NCBI GenBank assembly: GCA_964020085.1
Contig: OZ026604.1
Span: 1,678,501-1,742,500, forward strand
Source: Micromussa lordhowensis
Lineage: Eukaryota; Cnidaria; Anthozoa; Scleractinia; Lobophylliidae
Length of the DNA: 64,000 bases
Direction of reading: 5' to 3'
The first letter of the stretch is position 1; every line of letters starts with the position of its first letter. Positions 25,934-36,200 of this stretch are shown here, in pieces. Position numbers and translations under genes: made by a program. The notes below the pieces were generated by a model. That model worked only from the letters and a program-made list of their open reading frames with translations, searched no databases and was not told where the DNA came from.

Positions 25934-28900
25934 GATTTCTTTTCCCAACATTCTGAATTGCCAAGGTTTTGAACTTCACGCGGCCGGGAGGAATGAGACG
26001 AGTACAAATATCTGTTATTTGTACTCGTTCGCGCGATATTTGTACTCTAGGAAGCAGAGTTGGATAATAAAACACATTAGTATATACCACACAAGTGAAT
26101 AGTACTTTTCGCGCGCGCTGATTGGCTAGCTCGGAGGTGATTAGCCAAGCACTATTCACCTCCGAGCAGCCGAAGAAAAACAAAGTGGCTTTTGTCGCTA
26201 TATTTTAACTAATGAAGTTACTCTTTGGGCTGCTAGTTATGCAGCTTGTGTGGTATATACTAAAACAATTATTCACCTCAGTGTCGGTGAAAGTGGATAT
26301 TTACCTGGCCGCTTCGCGGCTCGGTAAATATCCACCACTATTCACCTCCAGTTCGGTGAATAATTGTTAATTACTTCCATGGTGTACTAGGACGAGGACT
26401 AAACAGGTAATGCAATGTGAAGTACAGATTAGGCCTTTGAAGCGAGGAAAGAATTCTGCGCAAGAAAAGAGACTTTGTGCATAAAAAAACAAAATTATTT
26501 CATTAAGGCTCTGTCCACACCACGCGGGAGAAGTGTAAAAACGCAACAGTCATCAGTCATTTTGGATTTGTGTTTGAGGAACATTACATTATTATAGTGA
26601 CGTCATCATTTTCAAAACTTTTCCCCTCCCCACTAAATCACAAAGCCGACGTTTTCAAATTCCTCCGGTTTGAAGAGCGTTTTTGAAAAGCTCCGTTTTC
26701 GTGGCGGATTAGTGTGGACGGTAGGCCTAACCGTAGAAATAAAGTTGCGTTTTCACATTTTTCCGGCGTAATGTGTCTCGAAGTAGCCGAACGATCACTA
26801 AAGTAGAGTCACAGGACACCAACTCAAGCCTACCTGACGCTGAACCTGTGGAACTTTTTCACTGGCTGGAATGCTCCAGATCTGAACAGTGTTGTCTGAA
26901 AACTGGATTTTGATTTTATGTTTCTCGTCTTTAGGCACCTGTAAAAATGAAAGAAGCTGATGCTGTTATAAGAGAAATGAACTGTGTGTGCTTTCAAATA
27001 CAAAACACTTGTAAGAAAGTGTGCGCTTAAAGCTTTACTTCCATAATCCGATAGGAACACAGTAATACCACGAGCTGTTGATGGAAGGATGAAGTGAGGA
27101 AAGAGAATTTTGATAATCCAAATGAACGAAGTGGTGCTCCTCATTTTTTCTCGCACTGCTTATAGCGCGCAGTGCGTGGCTACGCACGCTACACGCTATC
27201 TATCCAGTTCTGTTGTAGATAGTGAGTACACTAGTAGTGAGCGGTTGTCAACAAACGGCGTTTTCGAAGCGTCTGTGAAGAGGCTTTAGATTAAAGTTTT
27301 TGAACGACAAGTAGATTTATACCAAAACAATTAGATTATTCACTCTCGATTTCTATGCGTGATAGTTGATTCGGGCTGTGCCCTCGTCAACTATCACATG
27401 ATAACATGATAGAAATCTCGAGCTAATATAATCTAGTTGTTAGACATTAAACTAGCGTGAGATCGTCCAACCTCTGTACTGAAGAAAGGTTGACGCACAC
27501 ATATCTGTTGCATAGAACTAAGTAACGTTGATATCTATTAATCTGTATTGTAATTAATTTAAAACTTACGGAAAATTTACAGCGCTCCAAGTACTTATAT
27601 CCTTGTCTCTTCATACTGGCTGCAGCATCAGCCCTGAATGAAACAGAAACGCTTGAAATTAACTAGGAATGATATGTGGACAGACAGACAGAATGACAGA
27701 CAGACAGAAACCAAGACAGACAGACAGACAGACGAACAAACAGACAGACAGACAAACGAACAAACAGACAGACGGACAAACAGACGGACAGACAGACAGA
27801 CAAACGAACAAACAGACAGACAGACAAACGAACAAACAGACAGACAGACGGACAAACAGACGAACAGACAGACAGACAGACAGACAGACGGACAGACACA
27901 CAACCTTTATTTAAGGAAAACAGTGAAACTAAAATTCGCCAGAATCGCTTTGAAACGGCCCCAAAACGGCACGGAAACAAAAAGTACATGTAACAAACAA
28001 AAGAGTCGAAATACGTCGTTTTTATTAATTTTTTCCCCATATTTCGAATCGTCGTTACATTCCCATACAAACTCGTAGGTAGCGTCCACTCTACGCCGGA
28101 GAAATGTGAAAACGCAGCTTTATTTCTACGGTTAGGCCTACCGTCCACACTAATCCGTCACGAAAACCGAGCTTTTCCAAAACGCTCTTCAAACCCAAGA
28201 AATTTGAAAACGCGGGCTTTTCGTTTTCGTGTGGACGGAAAACAATTTGGAAAATTGGGACAGCTATACGAAAACCCGTCACAATAATCATGTGATTTCC
28301 CTGACCAATTTTTCCTCAAACACAAATCTAAAATGACCGGTGATTGTTGCGTTTTCAAATCCCTCCGGCGTAGTTTGGACGGAAAACGTTTGATGCGTTT
28401 TCAGAGTGAAACCTCCGTTTTCAAATTGCTCCGTCGTAGTATAATTGGGGCCTTACATTTATGCTGTTACACACTGTCAAATAATCTTCACGGATCCCAA
28501 GGAGCTGGGGTACCTGTGATTTCAGTGACGTCATCAATTTTGAAAATGTACAAACCTCTTATTGAAGTAGCTAAGAACGCCTCTCTCCAGCACGACCCAG
28601 AACTTTTTCCACCCAAAGAATCTTGAACGCTGAAACCAACATGATCATAAAGCTTTACTATTATGATAATTATAATTTTACCACTGAAGTGTAAACCACC
28701 TCTGTGTCAGGCCAGTGGCCAATGTACAGCTGGAGATTATTCCAGTTTCTGTAGCATTAAGAGACTGGGAGTATTTGTACTCCCCCCTGGTTGGGATGCT
28801 AGTCTATCGCAGGGTTACCCCCAGCATTACCCTTGCTGGCACCCATTTATACACCTGGGTGGAGAGAGGTACTGTGAGAGTAAAGTGTCTTGCCCAAAAA

Positions 28901-30008
28901 CTTTACACAAAGACCCTGGCCATCTCAAACCCAGACCACTCACTGATAATTATAATTTTACCACTGAAGTATAAGCCAACTCTGTGTCAGGCCAGTGGCC
29001 AATGTACAGCTGGAGATTATTCCAGTTTCTGTAGCATTAAGAGACTAGGAGTATTTCAATTCCCCCCTGGTTGGGATGCTAGTCTATCGCAGGGTTACCC
29101 CCAGCATTACCCTTGCTGGCACCCATTTATACAATGTACACCTGGGTGGAGAGAGGCACTGTGAGAGTAAAGTGTCTTGCCCAAAAACTTTACACAAAGA
29201 CCCTGGCCATCTCAAACCCAGACCACTCAATCCAGAGTCCTGACTGCTAACCATTAGCCCGCCATGCCTCCACAAATGTTAAAAAAAGTACACTAAATCA
29301 AATTACTGCATATTGCATGGCAAAAAGGTTGATGATAAATCACTGGAATGTACACTTGTGTTACTTGTTAACACTTCTAGCTGTGGTTTGAATTCACGTC
29401 TTTTCTAGAACTGACACTAGGCAGGTAAAGGCTGCATACAAGCCAAGTGGCCCATCAGGCCGGAGCTTATCCTGGTTTCTGACACTACTGAACTACTGCT
29501 CACTATACAAAAATAATCACAATAGGTCCGCCACGTGTGCAAAGAGACGGACAGTTAATTCCTCACCTTAAGTAGAGCACCTTCATGTCTTGAAACAACC
29601 CTGTGAAGCTTCTGCAGTTAAAGAAACAATCAAAAACTGTAAATACCCGACTGCAAAGATAGGAATTACTAACTACTATTTTTATAATAACAACAACAAC
29701 AACAACAATAATAATAATAATAATCATATCTATAACAAAATTCTCGATCGTGATTGGGTCTCCGCGTAATCGGCGTAATCGGCGCGCGATCACGTGGGTG
29801 TCCAATTACAGGTGTCCGATTTGAACTTTTTGTAATCGGACACCTGTAATTGGATACCCACGTGATTTTCACGTCAATTACATGCGCTTTAATGGTTTCC
29901 TTAGCAAAGTTTTCTACAGTTTTCAAAACTTAGGAAAAGCGCTACAGACGTTTTTGCTCAAAAGAAGTTCTCAAAAGACATTTTTAATTTCGAAATTTGT
30001 TATAGATA

Positions 30009-30047
<39 letters not shown>

Positions 30048-30117
30048 AGAGTAATCGCGCTTGTTATTTCAAATCGGCCTCACGCTTCGCGCTCGTCCCA
30101 TTTTGAAATTACTCGCT

Positions 30118-30216
<99 letters not shown>

Positions 30217-33200
30217 TAATAATAATAATACCTTAATTGACCACTCCCCAAATGGGGTTTTTCAGGGCCAATGGAAACATGATGGAAATGAACATAACAT
30301 GGTTAAAAATCCAAACTAGCAGGAAGCAGACAAGTTAGCTATTTACAAGCGTGACCGAGGAGTTGAACTCAAGACAATTTCAAAGTCTGGCACCCTAACC
30401 ACTCAGCCAAGCTGCCTCTTCCTCATTACAGATATTCAAATGTTTGTTTAAATGTTAGTTCTGGGAATGTGGTGTTACAGCAAGACCGTATCCTTCTTGA
30501 TTCTCATTACCTGTTGCAGTGGCTTAATTGTGGTTACATAAGTGGGGAGCTTATAACTTGGGATTTCACAAAATTTGTATTCATTATGAAGTTGACAATA
30601 TGGCGAGGGCTAAGTTTTAAAAACCAACCTGTAATGGTTGAACATCTAACAGCTGTTTCATTTTCTTGCTACAAGCCAACTCCAAGGCTATTTGGCCTAT
30701 GATACAAATATTAAGTAGTAAATATTTAAACAATGATTTTCAAAATCAAATACAGTTACATTGAAACTGTCATCATTTTACCAAGGCAGGGCTCGAAAAA
30801 AACTTTATTTCTAGCTTGCCCTTTGGATGGACAGCTCTCAAATTTTCCTTGCCCTAGGCAAGTCTTACAGTAGTTTACGTTTCTTTTTATTTAGTTTTTA
30901 TTTACTTCAAGCCCTGCTTAAAGGATCTTTAGAAGGTCTTTAAAAACCTTGCAAATCCTCAAAGATCTTGTAAGGTTTTTCACCAGGCTTATTGAGTTGC
31001 TTTCTTACCATTGTTGTTCTTAATGGTCGTGTCTGCCCCATGCTGTAAAAGTGTGACTGCAATCACTTTGTGTCCCCTGAAACAATAATAATGCCAAAGC
31101 CCACAGTTTTCACTAATTAAAAGTCGAACCTCCTGTTAGCTGAAAGCCTTGGGACAAGAATTATTCTCCACTTAGGAAAGGTGTTTTCTTACATGTATGA
31201 AAGGCAATAACAACACACATAGTTATCGTGTGTGTCTAAGATCATCACTGGGTGTCCAAATATTAATTGCAGAGGCCTTGACTAAGGGAGGTGGCCCAGG
31301 AACTCTCTCCCCCATAAACAAGGAAAGAAAAGACTTGTTGGAAACAAAATGTGCCTGTCTTTGCAACATACAAGTAGTAAGACATGAAGACAAGACTGAT
31401 CATCGCAGTTATATACACAACTTAAGCAGTTGTGAAATTAAAGCCTGAAAAAAAATTCAGCTTAAGTTGTGTATATAACTGCGATGATCAATCATGTTTT
31501 CATATCTTACTCCGCAGTTCAAATATAATTATGATCTTTCATATATTCACTTGTATTCTTCACCATCTACGGGTATTTTAAGAACTCACAAAGTGACCAG
31601 CTTCCAGTTGGCTTGATAGCTCAGTTGGTAGAGGACTGCACCGGAATCACAAAGGTCATGGGTTTGAATCCTATTCAAGCCTGAATTTTTTTCAGGCTTT
31701 AATTTCACAACTGCTTAAGTTGTGTATATAACTGCAATGATCAGTCATGTTTTAAGATCTTTCTCTGCAGTTCAAATATATGATCTTTCATATGTTCACT
31801 TGTATACAAGTAGTAAATATTAGAAACAACCAGATAGAAGATATTAAAGTACATGTAGATATGTGCACAATATGCACAGATGACATGGCATATTATATGT
31901 ACCTGTATGCGGCACAGTGTAAAGGAGTGTTTCCCATCATATCTTGGCAGTTGATATTAGGAGGGTGAGTATTATCAATCTGTAAAGCAATCAAAAAGAA
32001 AACTCCAGTCAACCTCTCTACAACACCCACCTTGGGAACAGAGTTTACTGGCCATTGTGGAGAGGAGGCCATTGTTAGGAGGTTAAAATAAGTTAGAGTG
32101 CAAATCTCTTGACTTGTGTATGTGGCTACAATTCTGTAGAATTCTCAGTGCCAGTAATGTCTGCTTTGGCCCAAGCATCCCAATACAGCTGGAGCTTATC
32201 CCGGTTTCTGTAGCATTAAGTGTAGGCGTATCTCTTCTCTCCCACTGCTGGAATACTGGTTACCCCCCAGCATTAAATTTACCAGCACCCATTTATACAC
32301 CTGGGCCGGGTTGTTCAAAGCCTGATTAGCTAACCCAGGGTTAGCGCAAATTTTGATTTTGAATTTGCAACTTTTTGGTGAGTTTTTATGTAAGTTTGTA
32401 TTGTTTGTCCTTCAATTTTGAGTTTGAATAATCTCAAACTACACAAAACATAAGCAATGAAAGACATTTTATACAAGAAAACTGTAACAAAGTGGCAAGA
32501 TGGGCTTCCACGATTATGTGGTACCGAAAAAAGTAGGGTTTGTGAATCTTTGGAGAGTTTTTTAGGAGAGGTGGCATGTTTCTAGGCGAGTGAAAATAAC
32601 ACCGGGCAAGTGGATTTTGAGAGTCACTTGCCCAAATGGTGAGTGCTGTCAAAATTTAATTTCCAACACTGGAGTGTGCAAAGGGAGGCACTGTGAGTTA
32701 AATGTCTTTACTGAAGAGCAAGAAACTTCACACAAGACACTTACTTAAAGAAGCTTGGTCTGGAAGCTAGTGCACTCATCTTTAGGCCACAGCTTCTCCC
32801 CAAAGTGCCAGTACTTAAGAAAAATTAGCTTTCCAATCACTAAAAAGTACTTGACTTACCAATTTCTTTAACTCAGATGTGTCACCCTCTCTTGTAGCTG
32901 TAAGCAAACGTTCTTCTAACTTAAGTTGAAGACTCCTTTCGGCAGCTGGAAGTGGATGAAATGAATTGAATGGCTTGGTCAAAACCTACATGTATGCTAA
33001 CTAGTGACAATTTTGCATGAATTTTTTTTGCTAAAAAGTACTGAATTTTTGCATGTGGTTTTCAATTTAGTAGAAAAACATGGTCCTGTATTTTTGTTGC
33101 TGGTTTTTGTTTCATTTTCCAGATATAACATATGCAAAAAACCAATTATTACAATGCTACTTATAAGCTTGTGGGTGACTGAAATGCAAACACTAGAACC

Positions 33201-36200
33201 GTACTATAGCATCTGGACAGTTTGATTCTGGATTTAAATGGCCCTCTAAACTACCTTAGCCATTACAAATTAGCTACAAATCAAATGAATGCAATAGAAT
33301 TATTCACTCACCTTTTATAAGTTGTTTAACTTCTGTACTGTTGGTAACTTGGCTTGGTTTCCGTCCTTCTCCATTGATGATCGTAACATCAGCATTATAC
33401 TGAATCAGTAATGTCACTACATCCTAGTTAGAAAAGAAGAGATTACTAATAAATATAAAGACCAAAATGGTTTATTATAAGTAGATGTAAGGTAGATATA
33501 AGGGTTGATCCAGGTACCAGAAAACCATTCTTGCCTAGAACTGCTACACAGCATAGACTTCCAAAACACAGGTCTACAACACATAATTTTTCTTAAGTCA
33601 AACTACATGTAACAACTTGCAATGACCGTCTCCAGGGTAAAGTTGTGCCCCTATAAATGGAAATCAGGTTGGGGCGTATACAAGATGCACAGTACAGTAA
33701 AAGAAAAATTGCTGTCAAGTGCATTGTGTAAAGGAAAAAACAAGAAGCTGGGAAAGTACTCTTCGATTGAGTGCATAATAAACTCACAGCTCTTCCAGTA
33801 AACGCAGCACGATGCAAAGGTGTGTCTCCCATTCCATTTCTGGCATTTACATCAGCTCCATTCTGAAATGATTGAGTGTCATCATCATCACTTTTATTTA
33901 CTCTCTGATTTTAGAGTAGGTTATGCAGCTAATATGTCCGAGCATTTAACCATCAGATGAGAGACCTCCACACTGCGAACTACATCCCCTATTCTTTTTG
34001 AACAGTGTTGGGCTCTTTTACGTCCCACAGAATTAATTATGAGGAGTTGTGAGACAGGGCCTACGGTTCATCGTCCTTATCCAAGAAGACTAGAAAGTCT
34101 AACCATTTGCAGATGTCATTACAAAGACAGCACTTTCTCCTCAAGTATTTAAAGACCCTGAGTGTTGGTCCGGCCAGTGTTTGAACCTGCGACTTCCCGC
34201 ACGCTAGTCTAGAACTCTACCTACTGAGCTAACCGGTCGGCGGTCTAAATGATGTAGTGATATACGCAATGTTATTGAACTCCTAGATTTTCAACTGGTG
34301 CATTAGCATGCAAGGAAAGTCATGGTGGATAGTGCAAGGCTACTAGACTTGGCATGTGGGTTACTCGCTTCTATCCTTTGTTTGTCTGATGGGCAATTGA
34401 AGTTTTTTTAGGAGATTCATACTACAGATTGAAGTAGTGTTGAAGATGAAGTTAGTTCAATACCCCATTCCCTCTATGAGATGAAGGTGCAGGGAATCTG
34501 GTAGTTGTATGCAATGGCTCTGAGAGGTTGTGTGCATGATACAACTACTCGTGTATAATTCCCTGTGCGCAAGTCTCATAGGGGGAATGGCCTGTTTAGT
34601 TTATCATGCTGCCATTAGGACTAGTACATATTTAAGCTTGCCCAAAGAGCAAGCTACATGTAAAATATTGGTTTTCTTTGCACCCAGTGCAGTTATTGAC
34701 GAAAGTGAAACTTTTATGAAGGGCCAGGTGGAGGAAAATTGACCATGCGTAAAGATGACTTTGTGTTGTCACCAGGTCTGGTGTAAATCCTTCTTAATTC
34801 ATGGTAATCAGACCCAAAAAAAAAGCAATTTATTAAAAATTAACTTTCTGAAGCCTCACCTCTAACAGGGCTTTCACAACACTACTGTGGCCAAAGTAAG
34901 CTGCGAGATGAAGAGGGGTCCATCCTTGGTTAGCTTTAGATCTCCCTAATTAAAGTAAAAAAAAAAAACAGCTTGTTGTCTATAGCCCTATCATTAAATA
35001 TCACCTTAGAAAGAAAAATGCCTGCTGTTCATAAATGAAATTAAGCTGCAAATCCTTTTCTTTATTATGTTTGATAAGGGAATTTTACTTGAAATTGCTG
35101 ATTTTACTGCACGTTTCAATATATAACACACAAACCTAATGAATGATTTTGCGATTTGTTACTGTCAACCATCAGTGGACCTCTTCAGTGGGTTCAAAGG
35201 GTACATCTGTGGGTTGATTGGCAGTTTTTGATTTATTTTTGTTTGTTCTGTAAATGTTCATTGGCCGACGTTTCTGTTGACATTTGTTTCTGTTTTCAAA
35301 TGTTAATTAGTTGACATCATAATTAATATGATTACAGTATCACAGCTAGGTCATGGGTTTGAATCCGGTTCAGGCCTGAATTTTTTTCCAGGCTTTAATT
35401 TCACAACTGCATAGGTCGTGTGTATAACTGTGATGATCAATCATGTCTTCAAAATTATGATTGACGGCAGTCAAAAAATAGATCATTAGTTAGAATTTGA
35501 ACTTCAAAGTTTGCAGTTATTGAAAGATGCAGTAGCAAAAGTTTAGCTCTCTTTTTGGTGGTACATTGAAGACACAACATCTCTCAGTCTATAATTCTCT
35601 TATTGTAAGTCAGGACACATGTTTTCTACTTTGTCGAATACAGCATAAAAATACCTTTGCAGTTTATGTCAACAGTTGAGCGGGAACCATTCTTTGGTGA
35701 CTTAGCTTGTAACAAACTCTATAATTTAAGAAAACAAAACAGTCTATAGAATCAGTAGGCAAGCCACAACAAGAGAAACAAGGAGCAAGAACATCAAGCT
35801 ACAGTAACCTACACTGTAACTTGTGTGTAGATGTTGCAGGTCAAAATGAAATTCGGGTTAAAATGAAATTCCTTTGTTCTTTACCCTGATTATTCATGGT
35901 CATGAATAATTAGGGTTAGAGGACAAAAGAAATTGAGAATCAAACTAGGTCAAAATCATTTTAACCTGAATTTCGTTTTGACCTGCAACATAGACATGAG
36001 CAGATTTGCTGGTATGCAATTTAGTGCAGGTTGAAAATTGGGTTTATTACAAATTACTCCCAGAATAAGGTAAAATCAGAGAGAGATTTCACACACAACT
36101 TTTGACAATTTGTTCAGGTAATTGGAAGCTTTCCACATATTCAGCATACTTGCAGAATCTGTGAATGTCCAAAGATTTGGAATTCCCTCCCTATCCAAAT

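Larger units (their letters stand above)
24665..29611 (-). other. ORP1 exons 10-14: PH domain (residues about 240-377)
   Basis: Residues [10 protein letters not shown], then [22 protein letters not shown] (exon 11: the core [12 protein letters not shown] is the most conserved part), then [17 protein letters not shown] in exon 14, form a PH fold with its typical closing tryptophan helix. PH domains of this family bind phosphoinositides and orient the protein at membranes. Exon 12 (27570-27633) is AT-rich and less conserved but keeps the phase. Confidence 0.92.

Noticed and set aside
27675..27900. Long open frames on both strands (Cys/Leu/Ser/Val-rich or Asp/Arg/Gln/Thr-rich)
   Set aside because: They are translations of a GACA tetranucleotide microsatellite; no gene is needed to explain them.
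31612..31685. A tRNA gene
   Set aside because: Acceptor stem, A box and B box are present, but the anticodon arm does not pair and a SINE tail follows; it is the head of a SINE.
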